Shown piece by piece: positions 17,744-27,181 of a DNA stretch of 64,000 nucleotides. Location of the stretch: assembly GCA_964387025.1 (NCBI GenBank), contig CAYLUZ010000005.1, positions 124,001-188,000 of the forward strand. The letters run 5' to 3'. Each line of letters opens with the position of its first letter. Position 1 is the first letter of the stretch. Below the pieces are notes generated by a model, which had not been told where the DNA came from, did no database searches, and worked only from the letters and a program-made list of their open reading frames with translations. The DNA is from PNON01 sp964387025. GTDB lineage: Bacteria > Chloroflexota > Anaerolineae > Anaerolineales > Anaerolineaceae. The translations under genes were made by a program, and so were the position numbers.

Positions 17744-18763
17744 CTAATTCGCTGCATTTTTCAGAACCCGCAGCGCTCGTAAGGTCACCCATTTGTTGGG
17801 CTGTTTTTGGGAACCAAAATCGACCCAAGTCTTTCCATTGTAGTCATATTCCAATGGCCAGCGGCCATCTTTATCCTGCTTATCCTGTATGATTGTCATT
17901 GCATTTGCCAGACGTGGATCTTCTCCAAATCCCAATCCCACCAGGGCTTCCACATTCTGCAGCACATCTGTAACATAGAAAACGGGGAATCCAAATTTCC
18001 ACCAACTACGGTTTGGTTTACCTTTTACCACCGCAGGATAATCGGCTCCTGCCGGATCAGTGCTGAATAAGAAATCTATACCTTTTTCAATTGCCCGATT
18101 GATGGATGGCGTTCGTTTCTCAATCGGTAGTCTGCTAAATGCCAGCATCACTTTAACAGCTCCCCACGCACAGGGCAGGTTATTATTCCCTCCACAGGCA
18201 AAGATCGGTCCGCAATTGTACGCATAATAACGGACTTCGGCTCCTTTATCGGAAGCAGGAGAGATCCCTTCCCCGGTGACGCTGCGAGCCATCCATTCAA
18301 ATGCAGTTACAAGTCGCAGATCATCGCATCCCAACTCCTGCAATGCCCAGCAAAGGTTGCCTTGTAGGCAATCTATTGTCCCGGAAGGCGAACCGGTCAT
18401 GGTGAACTGTCCAAGCGGTGTCAATGCATGATCCAGCATATAACCGCATGCATTACGGATGCGTTCATCCTGATCAATGGATGCTCCCAGTTGAGCCAGC
18501 AGGGTTAACGCCCAGACTCCAGAGCGATATTTCGGGTTATAACCTGGACCAGACTGTACCCAGTATCCATAAGCATTCATGTTATCCAAAATTGTAGAAA
18601 TCGGTCCGTTCTTTTGCGCTTCAGTTTTGGCTTCTTCCAATTCAGGATCATCCCTGAACAATTCCACCAGGTCGCGTAAAGCGAGATAGCGTACCCCTGG
18701 TGTTTCGCTCTCCAACAACCAGGCGAGAGCATCTTCCGCCATGAAGTTTTGTGGTTTCATCAC
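17744..18763 (-). CDS. Alpha/alpha-toroid (prenyltransferase/squalene-cyclase-like) protein
   Basis: 339 residues. It has repeated helical pairs of the type seen in squalene cyclases and protein prenyltransferases: SGVWALTLLAQLGAS, GNLCWALQELGCDD, PCAWGAVKVMLAFSRLP, and a final DKDGRWPLEYDYNG then KWVTLRALRVLK. It lacks the DxDD motif of squalene-hopene cyclase and any membrane segment. The N-terminal 40 residues read ALAWLLESETPGVRYLALRD. Function unknown; fold assignment is from repeat pattern only. Confidence 0.75.
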   Translation of the reverse strand: MMKPQNFMAEDALAWLLESETPGVRYLALRDLVELFRDDPELEEAKTEAQKNGPISTILDNMNAYGYWVQSGPGYNPKYRSGVWALTLLAQLGASIDQDERIRNACGYMLDHALTPLGQFTMTGSPSGTIDCLQGNLCWALQELGCDDLRLVTAFEWMARSVTGEGISPASDKGAEVRYYAYNCGPIFACGGNNNLPCAWGAVKVMLAFSRLPIEKRTPSINRAIEKGIDFLFSTDPAGADYPAVVKGKPNRSWWKFGFPVFYVTDVLQNVEALVGLGFGEDPRLANAMTIIQDKQDKDGRWPLEYDYNGKTWVDFGSQKQPNKWVTLRALRVLKNAAN

Positions 18764-18826
18764 AATCCCTCCAATATATTTTTAGTAGAATACCAGTTAA
18801 CTGGCATAATGAATTTTTATTGTATA

Positions 18827-20665
18827 TCAATCTTTTAAATAATAAGGAACATCAATTATTACGCGCTGATAACCAAAATGCCTCTTTCCATAGAGCAAGG
18901 CCATCTTGATCAACCAGGCAGTTTGATTATGCAAAAATCCCTGCCACCAATGTGCCGGAACAAATTCGGGTAGGATCAGCACAGCTTGTTGACCATCATT
19001 TATTTCCTGGTCTATTCGGTCGAGGTATTCCAGTAATGGAGCCACAATGGATCGATAGGGAGAGGGGACTGTAACGAGTGGTATATCCGGGAACCAGTTT
19101 TCCCATTCCTTAAGTATGGATTCACTGAAGTCTGGATCGATTTCCACATACACCGCGGTCAGATTATCAGTCAGGGAACGGGCGAAGTTTACCGCTTCAA
19201 TGGTTCCCCGATGCACACCGGAAAGCGGAATCACCACCCGTGGGCGCGGCATGGGTCGTAAGGATGGAGGCAATCCCCTCAGGGTTAATTGTTCTGAGAT
19301 TTTTCGGTATTGCGCGCGGATCGACAACAATGCCGCCACGATAATTGCAATTAATAGGATCGAGATCCAAGCACCTTGCAGGAATTTGGTGAAGCCGACG
19401 ATCAACAAGGCTGACCCTGTTACCAACGCCCCCAACCCATTGATCAATAGTTTTATATACCACCCCTTCCCCCTGATCCTGTACCAATGCATTACCATAC
19501 CAGATTGTGATAATGTAAATGCCAGGAACGCACCAACAGCAAATAGCGGAATGAGCAAATGGCTTCTTCCATTAAATAGAAGGATAAGGGCGGCAGTGCC
19601 TACAGATAAGAAAATGATCCCGTTAGTGTAAACTAACCTGTCACCCAGGTTGCTGAAAGGCCTGGGCAAAAACTTATCTGCCGCCAGAATGGAAGTAACC
19701 CTTGGAAAACCGGCAAAACTCGTATTGGCTGCAACCGCTAAAATAAGCAGGGTCGAAGCCTGAACGATAAAGTGTCCTAATCCATCACCAAGAATTCGGC
19801 GGGTGAGAGCAGAAAGGATGGTTTCGTTTGGTAATGAAATCACGCCGAGATATTGGGTCAGACCGATACTGCCGATAAATAACAAACCCATCAAAACAGC
19901 CATAATGATCAAAGTCGTCCTCGCATTTTGTGCTGCCGGTGCCTTGAAGGCTGGCACTCCATTGCTGATCGATTCAATACCGGTCAGGGCAGTACAGCCT
20001 GCCGCAAACGCATGCAAAATTAACAGTGTGGAAAGCGCTTCAATTGGTGGAATTGTGGGTATTGGTATTGGTTGAATAGCTCCCCTTAAGACCTGGATGG
20101 CGCCAAAAATTAACATGGCAAAGAAAGTAAATAGGAAAAGGTACACCGGTAAGGACATTATTGAACCGGTTTCTTTTAGCCCGCGTAAGTTGGCCAGGGT
20201 CAGTAGTAATAAAATACCCAGGGCAATTGGAATTCGGAATTGTAAAAGGCTTGGAAAAGCTGAAGCGATGGCCTCAACCCCGGCTGTTAAGCTGACAGCT
20301 GCGGTCAGCACGTAATCAATGAGAAGAGCTGCGGCGGCGATAAGCCCGGGAAAGGTCCCCAGATTTTCCCTGGCGACGATATAAGATCCTCCACCGGAAG
20401 GATAACCGAAAATTGTCTGGGCATACGATAACGCGACAATGATCAATAGGGAAACAATTGCCAGCCCGATCGGAAAGGAAAGCTTGAGCCCGACCGTCCC
20501 GGCGATGATCAGACCAAGGTAAATTTCCTGGTTGGCGTATGCGATGGAAGAAAGTGCATCCGGTGAGAAGGCTGCCAGTGCCCGGATTTTGTTCAGGTGG
20601 TTCTCAGCCTGCTCATATGTGGGCAGGGGAGAACCGAGGAAAAGGTCACGCAGTCGATGTAGCAT
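18827..20665 (-). CDS. APC family permease (amino acid / cation type)
   Basis: 612 residues with about twelve spans. The first span holds the APC pattern: AFSPDALSSIAYANQEIYLG, then FGYPSGGGSYIVARENLG. The C-terminal 180 residues are soluble and contain VIPLSGVHRGTIEAVNFARS, resembling a universal-stress-like domain found in this subgroup of bacterial APC permeases. Substrate may be an amino acid or K+; not resolved. The start at 20665 gives the usual basic N-terminus (MLHRLRDLFLG). It stands alone on its strand with AT-rich gaps each side. Confidence 0.88.
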   Translation of the reverse strand: MLHRLRDLFLGSPLPTYEQAENHLNKIRALAAFSPDALSSIAYANQEIYLGLIIAGTVGLKLSFPIGLAIVSLLIIVALSYAQTIFGYPSGGGSYIVARENLGTFPGLIAAAALLIDYVLTAAVSLTAGVEAIASAFPSLLQFRIPIALGILLLLTLANLRGLKETGSIMSLPVYLFLFTFFAMLIFGAIQVLRGAIQPIPIPTIPPIEALSTLLILHAFAAGCTALTGIESISNGVPAFKAPAAQNARTTLIIMAVLMGLLFIGSIGLTQYLGVISLPNETILSALTRRILGDGLGHFIVQASTLLILAVAANTSFAGFPRVTSILAADKFLPRPFSNLGDRLVYTNGIIFLSVGTAALILLFNGRSHLLIPLFAVGAFLAFTLSQSGMVMHWYRIRGKGWYIKLLINGLGALVTGSALLIVGFTKFLQGAWISILLIAIIVAALLSIRAQYRKISEQLTLRGLPPSLRPMPRPRVVIPLSGVHRGTIEAVNFARSLTDNLTAVYVEIDPDFSESILKEWENWFPDIPLVTVPSPYRSIVAPLLEYLDRIDQEINDGQQAVLILPEFVPAHWWQGFLHNQTAWLIKMALLYGKRHFGYQRVIIDVPYYLKD

Positions 20666-20721
20666 AAATTGCCTTTAATGACCCATTTGGCAATAGTATA
20701 GAGCGAAATTTACATTCAAGT

Positions 20722-23028
20722 TTAAGGCTTATTTGTTCGGGGTGTTATTCTCCAACTTCTTTCACCCATGATCTCTTTGATCTGTGCTACCCGCGCAATA
20801 ATATTTTTAAACTCAGTATAAAACACAGAAGAAAACAATAAATACCATAAGAACCAGCTTTTATGGTCTTTGATTTCTTTTTCGGCACTTAGATAAGCCA
20901 GGAATGCCTGGCCTGGACCCACACTCAAAGTAAATAATGAGGTCAAAACGAATATCGGAATCAACCAGTTTACTTCATCAATTCCATGATACTTCCAAAC
21001 CCAGAAAGCAATGATGGGAAACATTTGTGAAGACAACCAGGGATAAATTTCCCGCCATGCAAGTAAATAGGCTGCACCGATTTTTTGGCGGATTGACAAC
21101 TTTTTTGACCGGAACGCATTAAGTAAATGTTCCATTGAAACCTGGAACCAGCCTTGAGACCAACGCATCCGTTGATTCCATAATGCCTTTAATGTGCCCG
21201 GAGCGAGTTCACGAGAGATTATCTTTGGGTCAGTAACGATAACGTATCCATTTTCTGTAACCCGCATCGACGAATCGATGTCCTCTGTGAGCATGAATCC
21301 GTGCATACGTGTCTGTCGTAACAATTCAGTTTTCCAGTATCCATTTGAACCGCCAAATATTCCAAAACCATATAGGCGGGTTCTACCTGGATGACTAACA
21401 GCATAAATGGCTTCGAATTCAACTGCAACCATTCTAGCCACCCAGGATGCGTTATAGTTACGGACTAGACAGTGACCTTGAACAATGTCACAACTGCTCG
21501 ACAACCATTGCCAGGCGCGGGAAAATGCATTTTTTGCTGGATGGTGGTCTGCATCGAAAATACCAACAAACTCTCCTGTAACATGTGCTAATGAAGCATT
21601 CACATTCTGCGACTTGGATTCGCTTCCGTCAACTTTAAGTAATAGTAATCGAGGATCTCGTCCTGCAATTTTTTGAAGCACTTTCTCGACAGGCAACTGC
21701 ATTGGGGTATTGTATGCCAGGATTATTTGGAGTGGACCGGGGTATTCGAGTTCCAGAAAAACTTTTATGGTTTCTACAATTGTATAAGCTTCATTCGGTA
21801 AATAAGCAGCGATAATTGCGCTCGCTGGCGGATATGTGATATCAGGATTTTTCGGAGGGTTGGTAACTTTAAGCGATTGTAAGCCTTCAACCCAAATCAT
21901 GATTGCTGTGATCAATAAAGAGATCACTACGACATAATATACATACGGTGTTATGTCTGCTCCTAGTTTATCAAGCATTACATAAATAATGAATGGGATT
22001 AACAAATATAATAGCAAGGAGACGATAAACTGTATGCTCGATCTAACCTTCGCACAAAAAATTACAAATTTTGGAGCTTGCTTCTTTGCACTCTCGCTTT
22101 TTCTAATTTTTTCGGTGACCCGCCTTGCTTCTTCATTATATATCTTTGGTTCAAGATCCATCTGTGAGCGGGCATATTCCAACGCAATTTCTGATTTCTC
22201 ACTGACTTCTGCGTAAGTCATGTTGTTTTCAAAAATGGTGTATCCTATGGCTGGTGTAAGTCGGATTGCCTCAAAATGTGTAACGAAGTTGTATTCTGAA
22301 ATTTTTAATAAGATCTCTTTTAAAAACCTTTGGCTGGCGAAATTGTCTCTTTCTGGTAATAGAATTAGGAATTTCCCTGAAGGTCCATGTCCAAATATAT
22401 CCAACGATTGACTATTTTGCTGAATGATCTCGGAAATTTGTTTGGAAATTTCACTATCAGCCCTTTCACCTAATCGCTCCCTGTATCGTGGGGTTTCAAG
22501 TATTTCAAGAAAAGCCAGGCAACCCGGCTTACCCCCTTTGGAAGAACGGAATATCTCACGTGTGGCTTCAGATATAAATTTTTGCGTTGATTGCAATCCG
22601 GTTTTTCGATCTAATATGAGGTTTTCTACCGGAACTGGTGGTCTGCTTAATTTTGATTTTACCCGGGCAAGTAGGATATTCGCATCAAACGGCTTGGAGA
22701 GATAATCATCCGCCCCAAGGTTTAACCCATCGATAATATCTTCATTCGTATTTCTTGTGGTCAGTAATATTAATGGGATAAATGCCGTCTCACTTTTTGA
22801 ACGCAGTTCTTTAAGCAGAGAAAACCCGTCCATTTCCGGCATCATTACATCTGATATGATCAGATCCGGAGTTGCTTCGCTGATACGTTCAAGAGCTTCC
22901 TTCCCGTTTTCCGCAACAGTAACATCGAATCCCCCTTTTTTTAGAATAATTGTTATGAATTGCTGAATATCTGGATCATCGTCAACAACCAGAATTGATT
23001 CAGGACGTGAAAATTTTTGATCGTCCAT
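20722..23028 (-). CDS. Response regulator - GGDEF-like - family 2 glycosyltransferase fusion
   Basis: 768 residues with three parts. Residues ~11-130: receiver domain with ILVVDDDPD, the phospho-acceptor DLIISDVMMPEMDGF, LLTTRN and GADDYLSKPF, all intact. Residues ~140-310: a GGDEF-fold domain in which the active-site loop reads GPSGKF, so cyclic-di-GMP synthesis is not expected. Residues ~325-768: a membrane glycosyltransferase of the cellulose/hyaluronan synthase class, with two spans, SASAIIAAYLPNE-like strand (PPASAIIAAYLPNEAYT), FDADHHP, TEDIDSS and QRMRWSQGW, then further spans. It likely makes an exopolysaccharide under control of a histidine kinase, in one polypeptide. Start at 23028 follows ggagtg. 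Confidence 0.92.
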   Translation of the reverse strand: MDDQKFSRPESILVVDDDPDIQQFITIILKKGGFDVTVAENGKEALERISEATPDLIISDVMMPEMDGFSLLKELRSKSETAFIPLILLTTRNTNEDIIDGLNLGADDYLSKPFDANILLARVKSKLSRPPVPVENLILDRKTGLQSTQKFISEATREIFRSSKGGKPGCLAFLEILETPRYRERLGERADSEISKQISEIIQQNSQSLDIFGHGPSGKFLILLPERDNFASQRFLKEILLKISEYNFVTHFEAIRLTPAIGYTIFENNMTYAEVSEKSEIALEYARSQMDLEPKIYNEEARRVTEKIRKSESAKKQAPKFVIFCAKVRSSIQFIVSLLLYLLIPFIIYVMLDKLGADITPYVYYVVVISLLITAIMIWVEGLQSLKVTNPPKNPDITYPPASAIIAAYLPNEAYTIVETIKVFLELEYPGPLQIILAYNTPMQLPVEKVLQKIAGRDPRLLLLKVDGSESKSQNVNASLAHVTGEFVGIFDADHHPAKNAFSRAWQWLSSSCDIVQGHCLVRNYNASWVARMVAVEFEAIYAVSHPGRTRLYGFGIFGGSNGYWKTELLRQTRMHGFMLTEDIDSSMRVTENGYVIVTDPKIISRELAPGTLKALWNQRMRWSQGWFQVSMEHLLNAFRSKKLSIRQKIGAAYLLAWREIYPWLSSQMFPIIAFWVWKYHGIDEVNWLIPIFVLTSLFTLSVGPGQAFLAYLSAEKEIKDHKSWFLWYLLFSSVFYTEFKNIIARVAQIKEIMGERSWRITPRTNKP

Positions 23029-23182
23029 CGATCACTCCTTAATTTCCAATGATGTTATTTGGTCAGCAAATTTCTAAAGTTATCACCTGTATAGATGAGT
23101 ACACTATCATTATAGATATATTTTGAATATCTGGTTAATCCAAATAGTCATTCCCCCGAAACACTATAGAAACTCGCAATAC

Positions 23183-25135
23183 CTACAATGAAGATAGAAT
23201 GGCTAATATCTCTCTGTTGAAGCTCACATCCTGTGATTTTCCTTGTTGTAACAGTTGAGAACTCTGTCCGCGAAAAAACTTCTCGATTAAAAAAGCTGCC
23301 AGATCTAGGGTGACTTGGTGAATAATTTCGAAATCATCGATCCCAACTTCTCTGAATGCCTGAGATAAATTGTAAACATGGTCAAATTCCCTCTCCAGCA
23401 ATCGTACCAGCCACTCGGTTGCACCGAGCCGTGCCAAAACCAAAATCACTTTGCAGCGGTCAGCCCAATCGTTAATGCATTGGACACGGGATTTTTCGAT
23501 CTGGTCCAACGTCATTTTATATGGAGGTATCGGGAAAAACCAAAGATCTGTAAAGATAGGCGCAATACTTTCAACTGCCTCCACTCCATGCAGATTTTCC
23601 AATGATTGGATAGCGGCGAGGACAATAATTCGTTTGGAATGGGATAAAAATGGCATCAGCGGTTCAATGACTGCTTCATTATTTAACTCACCCAGGTTGA
23701 CGATCGCATCATAGATCAGGTCATCCTCGCCCGACTCCAGGTCTGCCACCAGGGTGGTAAAGTTCGTATTCGCTTCTCCGATCTCACGGATGATCTCTTC
23801 CAGGTTGGAGCGTGCTTCTTCATATGACGGTTCGCAGGAGACAGCTTTTTTATAATCGAAATACGCCTGCCTGAATTCGTCGTTCTCTTCATGGATGATA
23901 CCCAGCAGGTTATAGGCATCGCCATTGAACGGGTCGGCTAATAAAGCCAGTTGACTTTGGATATAGGCTTGTGAATACTCTTCCTTGTCCACCAGTTCCG
24001 CTGAAGCATCAGCATACTCGCGGGCTGACTTGTGTTTTGGCAGGTTGATGGGTTTGGTTTCTTGAACTTTTTCCCGCAAGATCCTTTGTTGGACCGATTC
24101 TTTCCTTTGCTCTACTTCCGGCTGGCCTTCACCCTCTTCGTCGTCTTCCTCCCCCTGGAATTCGGAATAATATTTTTCAACAGCTTCTACTGCTGCTGCA
24201 TCTTTGCTGTATTCCAACACTTCCAATGCAGTTGCCCTAACTTCCAGATCTTCATCGTATAAAGCGTTCAAAATTCCCTGCAATGCTTCGGGCTCAGGAC
24301 GAACAGCTAAAGAAGCCACCGCATCCCTGCGCATATCCCAATCATCTGAAGTTGATCCATCCAGCAGATCTTTGAGTGGTGTCGATTGGATTTCCAATTC
24401 AGCAATCAGATTCGTTAGATTATCACGTGCATCCATGAAATGCTCGTCCAGTAGGGCAGCTTTTTGGTATGCCACCAGGGCAAGGTATTGTTCCCCCAAC
24501 TCATCCAGGATCAATCCTTTCAAGTTGCTGGCTTCAGCCCATTTGGGATTAAGTTCCAGGGCATGGTTGACTTCGGTCAGGGCTTGTGTAAATCGATCTT
24601 CATCATAGTATTTGCTGGCCAGGATGTAATATTTCTCAGCCATCTGTTTGAGTTCCATACTGCTGGTGGTCACCAGTTGCGATGGTTCAACCTGACTCCC
24701 ACCCCCAAAAATGGCGTCATTGAATGAAGAGTTGGGAGTATGCCCTTCTTCGAAATTAACCGATTCAGGGATAAATTCATCATTCATTCCAGCCAGTGCA
24801 TCCAGGGATTCGACGGAGTTAATGGCATGCAATGCATCGGTAACGGCCTGCTGAACGTCAGGGTCCTCGTCCTTTAATAACCGGCTGAGTGAACGAACAA
24901 ACCGTTCATCCCTGAGGCTACCAAGTGCTTCGGCTGCTGCGGCACGAACGGATGGTTTGATATTTTGCAGCTCAATAACCAGGAAGGCAAAACCTTTCCA
25001 GTTGTTGAACTTTATCAATGCTTCTGCGGCTTCAAATTGCTCCGTTTTGTCCCCGGTGTTGAGGCATTTTTCTAGTCCCGGGATGTCTTTTTCAGCGATC
25101 AGGCTATCAATGTCTATGTGATTAAAAAAACCCAT
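23183..25135 (-). CDS. HEAT-repeat and TPR protein
   Basis: 650 residues of helical repeats and no membrane segment. Residues ~35-110 and ~265-325 are HEAT repeats (RAAAAEALGSLRDERFVRSL; DMRRDAVASLAVRPEPEAL). Residues ~165-255 and ~375-450 are TPRs (KWAEASNLKGLILDELGEQY; NGDAYNLLGIIHEENDEFRQ). A low-complexity acidic stretch EFQGEEDDEEGEGQPE sits between. A third HEAT block follows. Such proteins are scaffolds; no partner can be named. Upstream on the same strand, 42 bases away, is a methyltransferase gene, so they may be co-transcribed. Confidence 0.87.
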   Translation of the reverse strand: MGFFNHIDIDSLIAEKDIPGLEKCLNTGDKTEQFEAAEALIKFNNWKGFAFLVIELQNIKPSVRAAAAEALGSLRDERFVRSLSRLLKDEDPDVQQAVTDALHAINSVESLDALAGMNDEFIPESVNFEEGHTPNSSFNDAIFGGGSQVEPSQLVTTSSMELKQMAEKYYILASKYYDEDRFTQALTEVNHALELNPKWAEASNLKGLILDELGEQYLALVAYQKAALLDEHFMDARDNLTNLIAELEIQSTPLKDLLDGSTSDDWDMRRDAVASLAVRPEPEALQGILNALYDEDLEVRATALEVLEYSKDAAAVEAVEKYYSEFQGEEDDEEGEGQPEVEQRKESVQQRILREKVQETKPINLPKHKSAREYADASAELVDKEEYSQAYIQSQLALLADPFNGDAYNLLGIIHEENDEFRQAYFDYKKAVSCEPSYEEARSNLEEIIREIGEANTNFTTLVADLESGEDDLIYDAIVNLGELNNEAVIEPLMPFLSHSKRIIVLAAIQSLENLHGVEAVESIAPIFTDLWFFPIPPYKMTLDQIEKSRVQCINDWADRCKVILVLARLGATEWLVRLLEREFDHVYNLSQAFREVGIDDFEIIHQVTLDLAAFLIEKFFRGQSSQLLQQGKSQDVSFNREILAILSSL

Positions 25136-25177
25136 TTCTGCACTTACCTCTTTCCTCTCTACAAAGAGAGAGTTTAA

Positions 25178-25924
25178 CTAACCCTTTTTTTCAACTACCC
25201 AAAAGTGGCTGAGTCCAAACCAGCTCAATGGAGAATGCTCCAATGCCTGCAGAACCCGGCGGATCAACCTGCCAAAAGCTCCCAGGCGTGCGATGATATT
25301 GTCGTATCCGCCAAAAATAATTGTTTGGTGGATCATTAAGACCGGCAATCCCTGGAATATTGCAGCAAGTCCGTGTTTGGAATAGATGCGTACGTGTGGT
25401 GCCAGTTTGTTTCGCATTTTCCGAGGTAGGTAATTGACCAATGGAATATTGCCGAAGCGGTATTTTCCACCCTGGTAAATTCCGTGAGTCTCGAAAGGGT
25501 AGCCGATGTTTGGACAGAATAGCACCAATCGTCCGCCAGGTTTGAGCACTCGCACCATTTCTTCCACAGCCAGGCGGTCATTTTGCACATGCTCGATAAC
25601 TTCGTTGCTCATGACCAGGTCAAAATAATCGGCCGGATAAGGCATATATTCACCGGCAGCGTTGATCACATCCAACCCCAGGGCACGCGATTCTGCCACC
25701 CGCTCAAAATCGAAATCCAACCCGGTGACCGATCCGCCAAACGGAAGCAAATGCTGCATATACATCCCCACCCCACAGCCATCTTCCATGATTCGGCCGT
25801 GTATGCGCACTCCTGCAGCATTAATTATCATCTGCAGGCGTCGTTCCTGACCAGCCCGCCAGATATAGGATGGTTCGCCCCTGAGCGCAGCCTTGTCCAG
25901 ATCGCGTGGTTGATTGGGATTCAT
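25178..25924 (-). CDS. Class I SAM-dependent methyltransferase
   Basis: 248 residues. SAM-binding motif I reads GRIMEDGCGVGMYMQHLLPF (the usual DxGxGxG is D-G-C-G-V-G), followed by GSVTGLDFDFERV with the acidic ribose-binding Asp, AAGEYMPYPADYFDLVMSNEVIEHV and VLKPGGRLVLFCP. This is the Methyltransf_11 pattern used on lipids, sugars or small molecules. The C-terminal part is hydrophobic and basic (GAFGRLIRRVLQ). Substrate unknown. It ends 42 bases before the HEAT-TPR gene on the same strand. Confidence 0.9.
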   Translation of the reverse strand: MNPNQPRDLDKAALRGEPSYIWRAGQERRLQMIINAAGVRIHGRIMEDGCGVGMYMQHLLPFGGSVTGLDFDFERVAESRALGLDVINAAGEYMPYPADYFDLVMSNEVIEHVQNDRLAVEEMVRVLKPGGRLVLFCPNIGYPFETHGIYQGGKYRFGNIPLVNYLPRKMRNKLAPHVRIYSKHGLAAIFQGLPVLMIHQTIIFGGYDNIIARLGAFGRLIRRVLQALEHSPLSWFGLSHFWVVEKKG

Positions 25925-25960
25925 TTAATAATCTTACCAGTTATTTATGGAAATATCGAT

Positions 25961-26446
25961 TTATTTGACCTGCACGACCTTGCTGCCCGATGCCTTCACC
26001 AGGTCAGCCGGATGAATGCTGAAGACTGCATGGGGTGTGCCAGCTGCCGCCCAAACGACTTCATAATTCAAAAGGTCTTCATCGATCAGAGTTTTAATAG
26101 GAGCAGGGAAACCTACCGGGGGAATGCCGCCGATGGCGAACCCGGTCTGTTCCCGCACAAAGTCAGGCTCTGCCCGCAGGATTTGCTCTTGCAGCAGGGT
26201 GGAAACCCTGGCTTCATCCACCCGATTGCTTCCGCTCACAAGGATCAGGATCGGCTTGTGGCTGTCTTTTCCACGGAAGATCAGCGATTTTACGATCGCC
26301 CCGACATGACATCCGACTGCCTGGGCAGCTTCCGGTGCCGTGCGGGTGGATGCAGGCAATTCGATCACCTGGCAGGAAATATTCAATTTCAAGAGTTCAT
26401 CTGCAACTTTTTGCGCGCTCGGACTGAGTAGTGTATCGCTAGTCAT
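25961..26446 (-). CDS. YbaK/EbsC (aminoacyl-tRNA editing) family deacylase
   Basis: 161 residues of the YbaK/ProX fold, which hydrolyses mischarged tRNA such as Cys- or Ala-tRNA(Pro). The family landmarks are PASTRTAPEAAQAVGCHVGAI, IVKSLIFRG with the conserved Lys, ILVSGSNRVDEARV, and the GxGxPP-like loop TGFAIGGIPPVGF. It also has DEDLLNYEVVWAAAGTPHAV near the end, typical of the branch. It probably acts in trans as a proofreading factor. Which aminoacyl-tRNA is cleaved cannot be told. Same strand as, and 33 bases from, the UbiE-like gene. Confidence 0.92.
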   Translation of the reverse strand: MTSDTLLSPSAQKVADELLKLNISCQVIELPASTRTAPEAAQAVGCHVGAIVKSLIFRGKDSHKPILILVSGSNRVDEARVSTLLQEQILRAEPDFVREQTGFAIGGIPPVGFPAPIKTLIDEDLLNYEVVWAAAGTPHAVFSIHPADLVKASGSKVVQVK

Positions 26447-26479
26447 AAATCCATCCTTATTAAAATGAAAAGAAATGAC

Positions 26480-27178
26480 CTACTTATTTCCCCAATGCAG
26501 GGCAAAAGCTCCAAACATGAGTTTGCGGTTACCCGTGTTCTTAAGCCCGGCTCCCATGAATTCCTGCTCCAGTTTTTCAGCCGGGGTGAATCCTTCACTG
26601 GAACGCACTAGATACCTATACGCATTTATCCGCTCGGTGACCAGAGTGCCTAAGATCGGGATCAATACCCGCATATGCAGCCAGATGAATGGGCTGAAAA
26701 TGCTTGTCACCGGCGGTGTTGTATCCAGTGATACAAATTTTCCACCAGGTTTTAGTACCCGGTAAATCTCTGTTAAAGCAGTCGGATAATCCCGTACATT
26801 GCGTAATAAAAAGCCGCAGATCACCCGCTCGAAGGAATTATCGGGGTAAGGGAGCTTACGCGCATCAGTCAGGCAGAATGGCAAAGTAGTATGGCGTATA
26901 TCAGCCCGAATCATGTCTGCATTGAAATCTGAAGGGTAAATTTTAGAATCCGAATACATGCTATTGATGAGATGTGATATCTGGCCGCCCCCTGCCCCGA
27001 GATCCAGGATCTTCATTCCATTTTGGATATCCAACGCTTTGATTGCTGCCCTCCGCAGCCGGTTGACCTGTCCAAAAGTCATGAACTGGTTCATCAGTTC
27101 GTAGCGTTCAGCTATTTGAGAAAATTCTACCTGTACGAATTGTGATCTGGGAATAATGGTGATGGGATCCACAGTCAT
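26480..27178 (-). CDS. UbiE/Coq5-like SAM methyltransferase
   Basis: 232 residues. Motif I is KILDLGAGGGQISHL, then CLTDARKLPYPDNSFERVIC and GFLLRNVRDYPTALTEIYRVLKPGGKFVSLD, the sequence pattern of the menaquinone/ubiquinone C-methyltransferases. The N-terminus (FSQIAERYELMNQFMTFGQV) also matches that family. It may methylate demethylmenaquinone, but no menaquinone genes are next to it and a stand-alone UbiE-like enzyme with another substrate is possible. It starts three bases from the stop of the upstream histidine kinase gene, so they are almost certainly one transcript. Confidence 0.88.
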   Translation of the reverse strand: MTVDPITIIPRSQFVQVEFSQIAERYELMNQFMTFGQVNRLRRAAIKALDIQNGMKILDLGAGGGQISHLINSMYSDSKIYPSDFNADMIRADIRHTTLPFCLTDARKLPYPDNSFERVICGFLLRNVRDYPTALTEIYRVLKPGGKFVSLDTTPPVTSIFSPFIWLHMRVLIPILGTLVTERINAYRYLVRSSEGFTPAEKLEQEFMGAGLKNTGNRKLMFGAFALHWGNK

Positions 27179-27181
27179 GGA

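Noticed and set aside
19116..19631. A 171-codon plus-strand ORF within the APC permease gene
   Set aside because: It lies wholly antisense to a well-supported transporter and its composition is that of a shadow frame.
25583..26431. A 282-codon plus-strand ORF opposite the methyltransferase and deacylase genes
   Set aside because: It overlaps two clear minus-strand genes on the opposite strand and its translation is rich in Cys, His and Gln with no motif; it is an antisense shadow.
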